Shown here piece by piece: positions 43,679 through 52,646 of a stretch of DNA of 64,000 bases. The notes beneath the pieces were generated by a model. The model had not been told where the DNA came from. It did not search any database and saw only the letters and a list, made by a program, of their open reading frames with translations. The DNA is taken from assembly GCA_024234075.1 (NCBI GenBank), contig JACKOV010000002.1:620001-684000 (forward strand), given 5' to 3'. This DNA comes from Nevskiaceae bacterium. GTDB taxonomy: Bacteria > Pseudomonadota > Gammaproteobacteria > Steroidobacterales > Steroidobacteraceae. How positions within the stretch are numbered: position 1 is the stretch's first letter; each line of letters begins with the position of its first letter. The position numbers and the translations under genes are program-made.

Positions 43679-44593
43679 ATGAGTTACCAGGCGCAGGTAC
43701 CGGCGCGCAGCGAGACCGTGACACTGCGCGGTCTGCCGCATCGGCTGCTGCGCTGGGGGCCGGCGTCGGACGATCCGGTGCTGCTGCTGCACGGCTTTCT
43801 CGACTGTGCCGAGACCTTCCAGTTCCTGGTCGATGCCTTGCCGCGCGACTGGAGTTTCGTGGCGCTCGACTGGCGCGGTTTCGGCGGCAGCGGCTGGAAT
43901 CATGCGCCGTACTGGTTTCCGGACTATCTGGCCGATCTGCAAGCCCTGCTCGAGCATCTCGGTGCGGCCGGTGCTGCGCAGGCCGCGCCGGCGGCGCATG
44001 CGCTGCGGGTGATCGGCCACAGCATGGGCGGCAACATCGGCTCGTTGTACGCCGGCATCCGGCCGGGGTGCTTTCGCTGGCTGGTGTCGCTCGAAGGTTT
44101 CGGCCTCCCACGGACCACGCCGGCGCAGGCGCCGGAGCGCTACGCCGAGTGGCTCGACCAACTGCGCGAGCCGCGGCGAGGCTCGCGCTACGACAGCGTC
44201 GAACAGCTCGCCGCGGTGCTGCAGCGGCGCAATCGCCGGCTGCCGACCGCACATGCCGAGTTCCTGGCGCGAGCCTGGTCGCAGCCCCGTGCCGGCGGTG
44301 GCAGCGGCATCGAGCTGCGTGCCGATCCCTGGCATCGGCTCGTCAACCCGCTGCTGTATCGCCGCGAGGAAGCCGAGGCCTGCTGGCGTCGCGCCGACTT
44401 GCCGGTGTTGCTGGTGGTCGGTAGCGAATCGGAGTTCCACCACCGGCTCGGGCCCGATGGCCAGAGTGACTACTACCACTCGATTTTCCGCTGGCTCGAC
44501 ATCGCGAGCATTGCGGGCGCGGGGCACATGATGCACCACGAGATGCCGGAGGTCGTGGCGGCGACGATTGCCGAATGGGCGGCGTGTCACTGA
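43679..44593 (+). CDS. Alpha/beta hydrolase with canonical Ser nucleophile
   Basis: 304 residues. LLLHGFLDCAETF (oxyanion strand) and GHSMGG at about 118-123 with the Ser nucleophile are canonical; a C-terminal His is in AGHMMHHEMP. This is a normal esterase/lipase-type enzyme, unlike the GxHTG proteins in the window. No signal peptide. It starts 10 bp after the ilvA stop, so it may be read with it. Substrate unknown. A hairpin (CGGCGGT-GAT-ACCGCCG, 44608-44624) follows 15 bp after the stop and may end the transcript. Confidence 0.9.
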   Translation: MSYQAQVPARSETVTLRGLPHRLLRWGPASDDPVLLLHGFLDCAETFQFLVDALPRDWSFVALDWRGFGGSGWNHAPYWFPDYLADLQALLEHLGAAGAAQAAPAAHALRVIGHSMGGNIGSLYAGIRPGCFRWLVSLEGFGLPRTTPAQAPERYAEWLDQLREPRRGSRYDSVEQLAAVLQRRNRRLPTAHAEFLARAWSQPRAGGGSGIELRADPWHRLVNPLLYRREEAEACWRRADLPVLLVVGSESEFHHRLGPDGQSDYYHSIFRWLDIASIAGAGHMMHHEMPEVVAATIAEWAACH

Positions 44594-44697
44594 GGAGCGC
44601 CTGTGCGCGGCGGTGATACCGCCGAGCTGCGGATCTGGACTTCCCGCAACCGCCGATCGATTATCGGGCGATCATTCGCTGGTCGGGGAGATGAGCC

Positions 44698-45372
44698 ATG
44701 GCATCGCATCGTTGTAGCCCGGTATCGGGCGTATTCGCGCTGGCGTTCTGCGGGCTGCTGATGTCGGCCGGCGTATCGGCCGCGGTGTCGGCGGAAACTG
44801 CCGCGGCGCCCATCGCCAAGTTCGATCCGTCGAAATATTCGCAGACCGTGACCGAGTGCGATCGGCTGGCCTCGCACCCGGAGGATCCGAACCGGGTCGC
44901 ACCGGGTCGAGAACGATCTGAAATCGACTTGCCCAAGGCGATCGAGGCCTGTCGTGCGGCGGTGCAGGCCGATCCGAAGAACCCGCGACTCAATTACCTG
45001 TTTGGCCGCACGCTGGGTTACAGCGGTCGCGGCGCCGAAGGCATTGCCAATCGCCAGGCGGCGGTCGAGGCCGACTACCCCCAGGCGCTGTTCGTGATCG
45101 GCTACATCACGGTGTTCGGGCTGAACCAGCAGCCGAAGGATGTCTGCAAGGGCGCGGAGCTGATCCGCCGCTCGGCCTACCAGGATCGTCTCGCCGGCCA
45201 GTTCGGGTTTCCCGCCTATGTCGTCGCCGGGCTGTTCGACAAGTGCCCGGTGCGCAAGGACAAGCAGGAAATGCTGGGGTTCATCGCCGCGGCGCGCAAG
45301 CAGATCGGCGGCGACTACTACCAGGGTCTGCTGGCCGACCGGCTCGAGGCGGAGATCAAGGCGCGCCCATGA
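44698..45372 (+). CDS. Secreted TPR/Sel1-like repeat protein
   Basis: 224 residues with a signal peptide (about 1-31, cleavage after SAE/TAAA). KAIEACRAAVQADPKNPRLN and the following YLFGRTLGYSGRGAEG form tetratricopeptide/Sel1-like helices; four Cys residues (CDRL, EACR, DVCKGAE, DKCPV) could pair. Function unknown; periplasmic location is inferred. The stop overlaps the ATG of the next gene (ATGA at 45369-45372), so it is translationally coupled to the GxHTG hydrolase. Confidence 0.75.
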   Translation: MASHRCSPVSGVFALAFCGLLMSAGVSAAVSAETAAAPIAKFDPSKYSQTVTECDRLASHPEDPNRVAPGRERSEIDLPKAIEACRAAVQADPKNPRLNYLFGRTLGYSGRGAEGIANRQAAVEADYPQALFVIGYITVFGLNQQPKDVCKGAELIRRSAYQDRLAGQFGFPAYVVAGLFDKCPVRKDKQEMLGFIAAARKQIGGDYYQGLLADRLEAEIKARP

Positions 45373-46238
45373 GTCCGGTGGTGCTGCAGGGCGGAGCGCT
45401 CGAGCCTGCCGCCGGATCGGCGACCGTGCGGCGCCACTACCTCGACGGCCGCTTCGGACAGATGCATCTGCGCATGGCCGGCCCGCCGGCGAAGGGTGCG
45501 AACGCGAAGCGGCCGCTGTTGTGCTTTCACCTGAGCCCCGTCTCGGGTGCGATCTACACCGGTTTCCTCGGCGAGATGGGCCGCGACCGGTTCGCTGTCG
45601 CGCCGGACACGCCCGGTTACGGTGCGAGCGACCCGCCGCCCGAGCCTCCCGAAATCGCCGACTACGCCGCCGCGATGGGCGAGATCATGGATGGGCTCGG
45701 CATTGCCGAGGCCGATTGCGTCGGCTTCCACACCGGTTCGAAGATCGCGCTCGAACTGGCGCTGCAGCGCCCGCAGGCCATCCGGCACCTGGTGCTGATT
45801 TCGACACCGGTCTACACCGAGCAGGAACTCGCGCAGATGCGTGCCGACTTCGCGCCGCTGGAGCTGCACGAGGACGGCAGCCATCTGGTCGACTACTGGC
45901 GCGCGCTGCTGAACTTCCGCGGGCCGGGGCAGACGCTGGAGATGATCATGCGCTACTACCCCGACCACATGCGCGGTGGTGCCCGACGTCACTGGGGGCA
46001 TCGCGCGGCCTTCAACTACCCCTATCCGCCGAATCTCGCACGCGCGACCCAGCCCATCCTGGTGCTGAACAACAACGACGATCTGCAGACCTTCACGCCG
46101 CGGGCGATGCCCCATATCCGCAATGGCCGGCTGGTCGAACGGCCGGATTGGGGACATGGCTTTCTGGATCTGCACGCCGGGGAATTCGGTCGCCTGGTCC
46201 GGGAGTTCGTCGATGGCGATGAGGGCGGTAATGTCTGA
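45369..46238 (+). CDS. Alpha/beta hydrolase with a G-F-H-T-G nucleophile elbow
   Basis: 289 residues, paralogous to 36303 and to the first half of 53686. Shared motifs are CFHLSPVSGAIY (52-63), VAPDTPGYGASDPP (77-90), the elbow GFHTG at 119-123 with H121 at the nucleophile position, and DGSHLVDYW. The last His lies in DWGHGFLD. The Ser of a normal hydrolase is missing, so mechanism and substrate are open. ATG 45369 overlaps the previous stop by 4 nt, and the end overlaps the next gene by 8 nt; these three genes form a compact operon. Confidence 0.87.
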   Translation: MSPVVLQGGALEPAAGSATVRRHYLDGRFGQMHLRMAGPPAKGANAKRPLLCFHLSPVSGAIYTGFLGEMGRDRFAVAPDTPGYGASDPPPEPPEIADYAAAMGEIMDGLGIAEADCVGFHTGSKIALELALQRPQAIRHLVLISTPVYTEQELAQMRADFAPLELHEDGSHLVDYWRALLNFRGPGQTLEMIMRYYPDHMRGGARRHWGHRAAFNYPYPPNLARATQPILVLNNNDDLQTFTPRAMPHIRNGRLVERPDWGHGFLDLHAGEFGRLVREFVDGDEGGNV

Positions 46239-46938
46239 TCTGCCGCCGGATGTCGATGCGGGTGCTGGCGCGGGGAGTCCCGGCGTCGCCGCAGCGGCGC
46301 GAGCCGCGTCGCAGCGCGCCTTTCTGGTGCTGTGCGTCGTCGCCGTCATCGGGCTGGTGTGGTCGGGTATCGGCCCCCGCGACCGCGCTACCTGGTGGCT
46401 CGAAGTCGCGCCCGTGCTCATTGCCGTGCCGCTGCTCGCAGCAACCATCGGGCGTTTTCCGCTGACCTGGCTCTGCTATGCCCTGATCGCCGTGCACGCC
46501 GCGATCCTGATGCTCGGCGGCCACTACACCTATGCGCATGTGCCGCTCGGCTTCTGGCTGCAGGACGTGTTCGACTTTTCCCGCAACCCCTACGATCGCA
46601 TCGGCCATTTCGCCCAGGGTTTCGTGCCGGCGATCATCGCCCGCGAGCTGTTGCTGCGGCACACACCGCTGCGCCGCGGCGGTTGGCTGCTCGCCATCGT
46701 CGCCGGCATGTGCCTCGCGATCAGCGCCTGCTACGAGTTCCTGGAATGGTGGGCCGCGCTGATCGGCGGCGGCAGCGCCGAAGCCTTCCTTGGCACCCAG
46801 GGCGATGTCTGGGATACGCAGTGGGACATGTTCCTGGCGTTGTGCGGCGCGATCTGCGCGCAGTTGCTGCTCGGTGGCGTGCACGATCGGGCGTTGGCGC
46901 GGTTGCTTGGGGCGCCGGTGCGGGCGACGCGGGTGTGA
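46231..46938 (+). CDS. DUF2238-family membrane protein (YjdF-like)
   Basis: 235 residues. After a Gly/Ala-rich cytoplasmic N-terminus, six or so membrane segments follow (about 30-48, 56-72, 76-95, 125-142, 153-178, 203-222). The conserved polar stretch YDRIGHFAQGFVPAI and ISACYEFLEWWAAL...DVWDTQWDMFLALCG is diagnostic of DUF2238, with conserved His, Glu and Asp that could bind metal in the membrane. Function unknown. The start overlaps the hydrolase end by 8 nt. The gap that follows (46939-47267) holds a frameshifted small gene. Confidence 0.88.
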   Translation: MSDLPPDVDAGAGAGSPGVAAAARAASQRAFLVLCVVAVIGLVWSGIGPRDRATWWLEVAPVLIAVPLLAATIGRFPLTWLCYALIAVHAAILMLGGHYTYAHVPLGFWLQDVFDFSRNPYDRIGHFAQGFVPAIIARELLLRHTPLRRGGWLLAIVAGMCLAISACYEFLEWWAALIGGGSAEAFLGTQGDVWDTQWDMFLALCGAICAQLLLGGVHDRALARLLGAPVRATRV

Positions 46939-46984
46939 GACTAGGTCGAGCGCGTGGTCTGCGCTGTGCGCGCCGGCTTACGAC

Positions 46985-47261
46985 ATGGTGTCGACCCAGC
47001 CGTATCTGCCGCAGGATTCACTGGCACTGGCGCTGGGTGGATCCAAGGCCTTCCCCGATCGTGCTCGCCTGTTCAAGTTCGTGCGGCAGATCACCGGCAA
47101 GACGCGGCGTGCCGCGGTGCATCTGCTCGAGCAGGTGCGGTTCGGGGGGCGCAGCGATCCTGCAGGCGGGGCGGTATGTGCAGCGTCATGACGATGCCGG
47201 TGCATTCGTCGAACGACTGCATGCCGTGCTGCATGCAGGCATCGAGCGGCTCGAAGCTTGA
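46985..47261 (+). pseudogene. Small frameshifted gene, family not recognised
   Basis: ATG 46985 opens a 68-codon frame (MVSTQPYLPQDSLALALGG...) that ends at 47191. One base inserted in the G6 tract at 47144-47149 would explain the break: with five G the reading becomes VRFGGAAILQAGRYVQRHDD and continues to the TGA at 47259-47261, giving about 91 residues. The restored sequence is basic and helical. I do not recognise the family. The lesion may be real or a base-calling error in the homopolymer. Confidence 0.4.
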
Positions 47262-47267
47262 TGGGCC

Positions 47268-48443
47268 TCAGCCTTCGGCCTGTTCGAGCTTGCGGGCGTC
47301 GTGGCTCTTGATCAGCGGTATCGGCTCTATCGCCCAATTGCCTTTTTCGCGGCGACCCGGCGAGGGGATCGCGAAGGCCGTGGCCTTGTTGTTGCGGCGC
47401 TGGAACTCCTCCCAGTCGATCCGCCAGCCGAGGTTGTCGAACTTGGCGAGCCACTGGCGATACGCGACCACGGCTTTATCGGCCGGCATCAGCACTTCCT
47501 TGGTGTTGCTGAGCGGTGTGCGCGGCGGATAGACGTTTTCGAGGATGTTGATGTCCTGCTGGGCCACGGCCTTGTTGCGGGCGTGGATCGGGCCGTCGTG
47601 CTTCGGATCGAGCATGAAATTGCGCATGTTGATGAAGAACACGCGCGTGTGGTTCACGTCGATCGGCTGCTCGCAGAAGTACTGCTTGAACTTCTGTCCT
47701 TCGCCGACGTTGATCTCGGTGATCATGGTGGACGGGCCGAGCGTGCCGCTGCCGGCGTAGAGATTGCCGGCCTTGGTCTGTGCCTCGTCCCAGGTCTTGT
47801 CCTTCAGGCCCGGCGCGTCGAAGCGGTGCAGGAACCACATGCCCCAGCCCTGCTCGTAGTCGTGCACCTCGTAGTCGCGGACCCGATAGGTTTCGCGGTT
47901 GATGCTCTTGAAACCGTGCGAGGGGTGCACGAACTCGTTGTGGGCCGGGTCCAGGCCGTTTTCGATCGAGCGCTCGTAGTAGTAGTTCAGATCCAGCGTC
48001 AGGATCGAATTGGCGCGCCAGCCCGGCTGGTCCCACTCCGGCACTTCGAGCAGCGGCGGACGCTCGTTCTCGGGCAGGTCGCCAAGGAAAGCGAACACGA
48101 TCCCGTACTTTTCGACGGTCGGATAGGCATCGACCTTGGCGCGGCTCGGCGGCTTGGTGCCGTAACCGATCGACGGGATGTTGACGCAGTGGCCGTCGGC
48201 CGCGAATTCCCAGCCGTGGTAGGGGCAGACCACGCAGTCGTTGACGATGCGCGGTTGCTGGCCGAGTTCCCAGGGACCGGAGAGCGAGCCGCCGCGGTGC
48301 ACGCAGGTATCGCTGAGCACGGCGGGTTCGCCCGAGGCGGTGCGGAACACGGCGAAATTCAGGCCGAGCACCTTGACCTTCTCGGGCTTGCCCGGGCTCA
48401 GGTCTTCGCTGCGGATGATCGGATACCAGAAGTTGATGTACAT
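47268..48443 (-). CDS. Rieske non-haem iron aromatic-ring oxygenase, alpha-subunit type
   Basis: 391 residues. The Rieske [2Fe-2S] ligands are C47-x-H49 (CVHRGG) and C73-P-Y-H76 (CPYHGW). The mononuclear iron site has N162-x2-D165, H168 and H173 (ENGLDPAHNEFVH). Such oxygenases hydroxylate or demethylate aromatic or steroid-like substrates with electrons from a reductase that is not encoded here. ATG 48443 follows GAGGGGG. The protein is of the single-component phthalate/vanillate-type length. NTF2-like genes lie upstream at 48597 and 49242; one could act as a small subunit partner. Confidence 0.92.
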   Translation of the reverse strand: MYINFWYPIIRSEDLSPGKPEKVKVLGLNFAVFRTASGEPAVLSDTCVHRGGSLSGPWELGQQPRIVNDCVVCPYHGWEFAADGHCVNIPSIGYGTKPPSRAKVDAYPTVEKYGIVFAFLGDLPENERPPLLEVPEWDQPGWRANSILTLDLNYYYERSIENGLDPAHNEFVHPSHGFKSINRETYRVRDYEVHDYEQGWGMWFLHRFDAPGLKDKTWDEAQTKAGNLYAGSGTLGPSTMITEINVGEGQKFKQYFCEQPIDVNHTRVFFINMRNFMLDPKHDGPIHARNKAVAQQDINILENVYPPRTPLSNTKEVLMPADKAVVAYRQWLAKFDNLGWRIDWEEFQRRNNKATAFAIPSPGRREKGNWAIEPIPLIKSHDARKLEQAEG

Positions 48444-48596
48444 GGTCGGCCCCCTCGCAGATTGGAACAACTGTATCCACGCTGTTTCGATGGAGCCTGC
48501 GCACAAATACCTACCTTGGCCGGAACTGCTGCCGGTGTTTGCACGGTGGACAGGTTGTTGGCGATCCGGCCGATCCACCTGCCATGTCATGCCACG

Positions 48597-49073
48597 TCAG
48601 GCGCAACGCGGGCTCGCCGCGCCGAACCCCGGATCGACCTGGCCCTCATAGAGCTGCCGGATATAGAGGATCGGTGCCAGTGGCGCTTCGACGTAGTGGA
48701 ACAGCCGCCAGCCTTCGGCGCGGCGGCGCAGCACCGCGGTCGCACGAACTTCGCCGCCGACAGGTTTGTTCTGACCGACGATCTGGGCATTCCAGTGCAG
48801 ACGCCAGGTGGCGGTGGCGAGATCGTCGGCGATCTGCTGCGCGCGCAGCGCCCAGTGGCGCGACAGGAGTTTCGACATCGTGGCCTGGCTGGTGGCCCAG
48901 TAGGCTTCGATCGCCGGCCAGTCGCGCAGGAAGTCGTCGATCTCCTCGGCGAGATAGCAGGGGTGGGGTTCGGCGGTGTCCCAGACGCGGCGTGCCGCGG
49001 CGAAGTCCATGGCGCTGAAGTGCGCGTAATAGTGGGTCAGCAGGGCGTCGATCTCGGTTTCCAGGGGTGTCAT
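48597..49073 (-). CDS. SnoaL/NTF2-like protein
   Basis: 158 residues. LETEIDALLTHYYAHFSAMDFAAARRVW and LSRHWALRAQQIADDLATATWRLHWN, then VGGEVRATAVLRRRAEGWRLFHYVE, follow the NTF2 pattern (helix, helix, curved sheet). The start is ATG 49073 with GGAG 6 bases before it; an upstream TTG at 49079 is rejected. It lies 154 bp upstream of the Rieske oxygenase on the same strand and resembles the beta-subunit fold of ring-hydroxylating dioxygenases, but is no clear homologue. Function unknown. Confidence 0.7.
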   Translation of the reverse strand: MTPLETEIDALLTHYYAHFSAMDFAAARRVWDTAEPHPCYLAEEIDDFLRDWPAIEAYWATSQATMSKLLSRHWALRAQQIADDLATATWRLHWNAQIVGQNKPVGGEVRATAVLRRRAEGWRLFHYVEAPLAPILYIRQLYEGQVDPGFGAASPRCA

Positions 49074-49241
49074 CGGCAACTCCGGTAGGGCGATGAGGTC
49101 CGTACGGCGGACTGTACAATGGGCGGCAGCACCGATGAGACCGCGGCGAGGTCGAGCGGGTGGAACCGCTGCGCTGGCCGTCGGTCAGATTCCGCAGGAT
49201 CTCCCGCCTGTCTCTCCGCCCGCCGAATCCGAGCTCGATAC

Positions 49242-49670
49242 ATGGCCCGTACTGCGCCGACCACAGCGGCTGCCGATCATCCTGCGACCGAGCGGATCCG
49301 GGAGTATTTCGCCGCCTATCAGCGCGGTGATTCCGACGCGTACGCGGCGCAGTGGGCCTATCCGGCCTGCCTGCACACGGGCGGGCGCTGGCTGGTGATC
49401 GCCGATGCGGCCGCCATGGCTCGCAACAACGATGCTTATGCGAGCGCGCAACGTGCGGCTGGTGCCTGCGGCGGCGAGATCCTGGCGCTCGATACGACCG
49501 AGATCGGCGCCGATGCGGCGCTGGTCCGGGGCCGCTTTGCGCGGCTGCGGGCCGACGGCAGCCGGCTCGACGAGACGGCGGCGAACTATCTGGTCGTACG
49601 GCTTGCGGCCCAGGATGGCGATGCGGCCGCGACCTGGAAGGTGGCCGCCTGCCTGGCTGCTGCGGGCTGA
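49242..49670 (+). CDS. NTF2-like hypothetical protein
   Basis: 142 residues. ERIREYFAAYQRGDSDAYAAQWAYP and the later DAALVRGRFARLRADGSRLDETAANYLVVRL resemble SnoaL-like domains. No signal peptide or active-site pattern is clear. ATG 49242 is used; the region before it (to 49074) is the divergent promoter space with the NTF2-like gene on the other strand. It precedes the PGPGW gene by 29 bp, so both may be one transcript. Confidence 0.65.
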   Translation: MARTAPTTAAADHPATERIREYFAAYQRGDSDAYAAQWAYPACLHTGGRWLVIADAAAMARNNDAYASAQRAAGACGGEILALDTTEIGADAALVRGRFARLRADGSRLDETAANYLVVRLAAQDGDAAATWKVAACLAAAG

Positions 49671-49699
49671 GCGAGCGGCAGCGGGAACGATCGGCGCCG

Positions 49700-49948
49700 A
49701 TGGCCCTGCACCTGGCCTATCGCTGGGCGAAGCGGATCGCAGTCACCTTGCTCGGCGGCACGGTGGTGTTGATCGGCGTGGCGATGCTGGTATTGCCCGG
49801 GCCGGCGCTGGTGGTGATTCCGGCCGGCCTCGCGATCCTCGGGCTGGAGTACGCCTGGGCGCGTGCCTGGCTGGCGCGCGTCAAGGCCAAAGGCAGCGAG
49901 CTCGCGCGCGCTGCGGTCAACGGCCTGAAGAGCGGCAACGGCGGCTGA
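49700..49948 (+). CDS. Small PGPGW-type membrane protein
   Basis: 82 residues. Two membrane segments (about 14-33 and 36-50) share the motif VAMLVLPGPALVVIPAGLAILGLE, in which PGP is followed by AL rather than GW, but the surrounding spacing is that of the PGPGW transmembrane family. Followed by a basic amphipathic tail (VKAKGSELARAAVNGLKSG). The function is unknown. Downstream is the convergent TlpA-type gene (25-bp gap). Confidence 0.75.
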   Translation: MALHLAYRWAKRIAVTLLGGTVVLIGVAMLVLPGPALVVIPAGLAILGLEYAWARAWLARVKAKGSELARAAVNGLKSGNGG

Positions 49949-49973
49949 ACAGGCGCCGTCGCCGCCGGGATGG

Positions 49974-50498
49974 TCAGTGGTTGACGGCCAGCACCAGCTC
50001 GCGGAACTGCTCGAGCGTGCGCTTGCCCTGGATCTTTTTCGCGACCTTGCCGTCGCGGCCGATCAGGTAGGTGGTCGGCAGGATTTCGTTCCAGGCCGGG
50101 TCGACCACGCTGACCAGTGCGTCCATGTCGGGGCTGCTGCGCAGCCAGGTGCGGAACTCCGGGAAGTTCTTCTTGCGGAACGGCTCGACCTGCCCGGCCA
50201 GGGCCGAGGGCTCGTCCATTCCGAGGCCGAGCAGGGTGACGCCGCGCGGGCCGAGTTCTTTCGCGAGCGCCACCAGGTCCGGAATCTCGCGCAGGCAGGG
50301 GACGCACCAGGTGGCCCAGAGGTTGAGCACCACGACTTTGCCGCGCTGTGTGCCGAGCAGCTCGCGCAGGCCGGCCGGATCGATCAGTTGGGTGCCCGGT
50401 GCGGCCGCATCGGCTGCGATGGCGGTCTGGAGGCCGGCGCTGGCCGTTGCGGTACCCAGTAGCAGGGTGGTAACGAAGGCACGGCGGGTGTGGGACAT
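49974..50498 (-). CDS. TlpA-like thiol-disulfide oxidoreductase (Tat-type signal)
   Basis: 174 residues. A Tat-like signal (HTRRAFVTTLLLGTATAS) with cleavage near residue 29 precedes a thioredoxin fold with the active site C65-V-P-C68 (WATWCVPCLREIP) and the cis-Pro loop ILPTTYLIGRDG. It probably reduces a periplasmic disulfide, for example during cytochrome c assembly. GGAG is before ATG 50498; the track's upstream start is in the promoter of the divergent AI-2E gene. The CVPC motif is common among TlpA/ResA-like proteins. Confidence 0.9.
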   Translation of the reverse strand: MSHTRRAFVTTLLLGTATASAGLQTAIAADAAAPGTQLIDPAGLRELLGTQRGKVVVLNLWATWCVPCLREIPDLVALAKELGPRGVTLLGLGMDEPSALAGQVEPFRKKNFPEFRTWLRSSPDMDALVSVVDPAWNEILPTTYLIGRDGKVAKKIQGKRTLEQFRELVLAVNH

Positions 50499-50598
50499 CG
50501 GGCAATCTCCGGAGACCAGGGAGGATTCTAACGTCAGGAGGCTTGTTGGCGGCAAGCGACACTCCCATTGCAGACGGGGTCGTGGTGGAATCCCGTCC

Positions 50599-51669
50599 AT
50601 GGAAGACCTGACACGCGCGCTCTGGCTGCGCCGCCTGATCGTCGCAAGCCTGCTCGCGGGCCTGTTGCTGCTTGCTTTCCAGGTGCTGCAGCCGTTCCTC
50701 GTGCCGGTGATCTGGGCAGTGATCCTGGCTTATGTCACCTGGCCGGCACACGAACGCCTGGTGAAGGTGTTCCGCGGCCGGCGCAGCCCGGCGGCGCTGA
50801 CCATGACCATCCTGATGGTGATCCTGATCGTCGCGCCGCTGGTCTGGCTGGTGATGCTGGTACAGACCGAACTGATGGGTGCGTTCCGCGAGATTCGTAC
50901 GCTGCTGGCCGGAGGATTGCAGCTGCCGGACGTAGTGTTCGATCTGCCGCTGATCGGCGACTGGCTGCGCGACTGGCTGGCGCGCATCAGCGCCAATCCC
51001 GACGAGCTGCTGACCGAGATCCGCGTGTTTCTCGACCGTTCTTCAGGCGAGTTCGGCGGTTTCATCGGCGGCGTGGGCCGCAACGCCGTCAAACTCGTGA
51101 TCGCGCTGCTCAGCCTGTTTTTCATGTTCCGCGACGGCCACGTACTCTCCGCGCAGCTCAGCAAGGGGATGCATCAGTTCCTCGGCAACCGGGTCGACGG
51201 CTACCTGGTCGCGATCGGCGATACCGTCAAGGCCGTGGTCTATGGCCTGGTGCTGGCTGCGCTGGCGCAGGGTACGCTGGCGGGCGTCGGCTACTGGTTC
51301 GCGGGGCTCGAGGCACCGGTGTTCCTCGGCGCGCTGACTTTCCTGATCGCGCTGATCCCTTTCGGCGTGCCGTTCATGTGGGTCGGCGCGAGCCTGTGGC
51401 TGCTGCTCAAGGGCGAGACCGCGGCGGCCATCGGACTGTTCATCTGGGGCGTGACGGCGGTCAGCTGGATCGACAACATCGTGCGGCCGCTGGTGATCAG
51501 CGGCGCGACCCAGATCCCGTTCCTGCTGGTTATGTTCGGTGTGCTCGGCGGTCTGATGTCTTTCGGTCTGGTGGGCCTGTTCATCGGGCCGGTGATCCTC
51601 GCCGTGCTGATTGCGGTGTGGCGTGAATGGCTCGCAGAAAAGCGCGCCGAGGGCGAAAACCCCGCTTGA
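50599..51669 (+). CDS. AI-2E family transporter (PerM/YdiK-like)
   Basis: 356 residues with about eight membrane segments. The long middle part and the C-terminal block SWIDNIVRPLVISGATQIPFL...LMSFGLVGLFIGPVILAVL are diagnostic of the AI-2E_transport (UPF0118) family. The name comes from TqsA; most members transport unknown substrates, and some act in Na+/H+ antiport. ATG 50599 starts the first cytoplasmic segment. Ends 58 bp before the aldolase; a -10-like TAGAAT at 51674-51679 could start the aldolase transcript. Confidence 0.9.
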   Translation: MEDLTRALWLRRLIVASLLAGLLLLAFQVLQPFLVPVIWAVILAYVTWPAHERLVKVFRGRRSPAALTMTILMVILIVAPLVWLVMLVQTELMGAFREIRTLLAGGLQLPDVVFDLPLIGDWLRDWLARISANPDELLTEIRVFLDRSSGEFGGFIGGVGRNAVKLVIALLSLFFMFRDGHVLSAQLSKGMHQFLGNRVDGYLVAIGDTVKAVVYGLVLAALAQGTLAGVGYWFAGLEAPVFLGALTFLIALIPFGVPFMWVGASLWLLLKGETAAAIGLFIWGVTAVSWIDNIVRPLVISGATQIPFLLVMFGVLGGLMSFGLVGLFIGPVILAVLIAVWREWLAEKRAEGENPA

Positions 51670-51727
51670 GCGGCTAGAATGGCTCGCTTTGGTACAGCAG
51701 AATCCTTGTCAAGATGCGAGGCGATCC

Positions 51728-52621
51728 ATGAGCAATTTCGAACAGCAGAAAGCCAAGTTCCGTACGCAGTCCGGCTTCATCGCAGCACTCGACCAGAGTG
51801 GCGGCAGCACGCCCAAGGCGCTGAAGCTGTACGGCATCGCCGAGAACGCCTATTCGGGCGAGACGCAGATGATGGATCTGATCCACCAGATGCGCACCCG
51901 GATCATCACCAGCCCGGCTTTCGACGGTGCACGTGTCCTGGCGGCGATCCTGTTCGAGGCGACCATGGACCGCGACATCCAGAGCAAGCCGACCGCGCAG
52001 TTCCTGTGGGAGAACAAGCAGGTCGTGCCGATCCTGAAAATCGACAAAGGCCTCGAGACGGAAGTCGATGGCGTGCAGAAGATGAAGCCGATGCCGGAGC
52101 TCGACAAGCTGCTGGCGAAGGCGAAGTCCAAGGGCATCTTCGGCACCAAGGAGCGCTCGGTCATCAAGCAGGCGAATGCCGCCGGCATCCAGGCGGTCGT
52201 CGATCAGCAGTTCGAGGTCGCGAAGCAGGTCGTCGCGGCGGGTCTGGTGCCGATCATCGAGCCGGAGGTCGATATCCACTGCCCCGACAAGGCGGGCGCG
52301 GAAAAGCTCCTGAAGGCCGCGATCAAGGCGGGCCTCGATCGTCTGCCGGAAGGGCAGTCGGTGATGCTGAAGCTGACGCTGCCGAACGAGGACGATCTGT
52401 ACGCCGATTTCGTCAAGCACCCGCGGGTGCTGAAGGTGGTGGCGCTGTCGGGTGGCTACAGCCGCGCCGATGCCAACGCCAAGCTCGCCCGCCAGCACGG
52501 CATGGTCGCGAGCTTCTCGCGGGCGCTGACCGAGGGCCTGACTGCCCAGCAGAGCGATGCCGAATTCAACGCGGCACTCGACCAGTCGATCGAGAGCATC
52601 TTCCAGGCCTCGAAGACCTGA
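51728..52621 (+). CDS. fda: Fructose-bisphosphate aldolase, class I
   Basis: 297 residues, matching the bacterial class I (Staphylococcus fda-like) aldolase. FIAALDQSGGSTPKALKLYG opens the barrel; MRTRIITSPAF, ILKIDKGLETEVDGVQKMKP and VMLKLTLPNEDD follow, the last containing the likely Schiff-base lysine. It cleaves or forms fructose 1,6-bisphosphate in glycolysis and gluconeogenesis without a metal. ATG 51728 is preceded by GAGGCG. Monocistronic; two hairpins follow at 52647-52694 before the convergent MBL gene. Confidence 0.95.
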   Translation: MSNFEQQKAKFRTQSGFIAALDQSGGSTPKALKLYGIAENAYSGETQMMDLIHQMRTRIITSPAFDGARVLAAILFEATMDRDIQSKPTAQFLWENKQVVPILKIDKGLETEVDGVQKMKPMPELDKLLAKAKSKGIFGTKERSVIKQANAAGIQAVVDQQFEVAKQVVAAGLVPIIEPEVDIHCPDKAGAEKLLKAAIKAGLDRLPEGQSVMLKLTLPNEDDLYADFVKHPRVLKVVALSGGYSRADANAKLARQHGMVASFSRALTEGLTAQQSDAEFNAALDQSIESIFQASKT

Positions 52622-52646
52622 GCCCGCCGGGGTCGACCCCGCCGAC

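Noticed and set aside
44608..44624. Hairpin CGGCGGT-GAT-ACCGCCG after the hydrolase at 43679.
   Set aside because: A clean stem but short, with no T-run, so not listed as a terminator.
36303..45400. Idea that all four alpha/beta hydrolases here are the same family.
   Set aside because: The one at 43679 has a normal GHSMGG elbow and lacks the APDTPG and DGSHL motifs.
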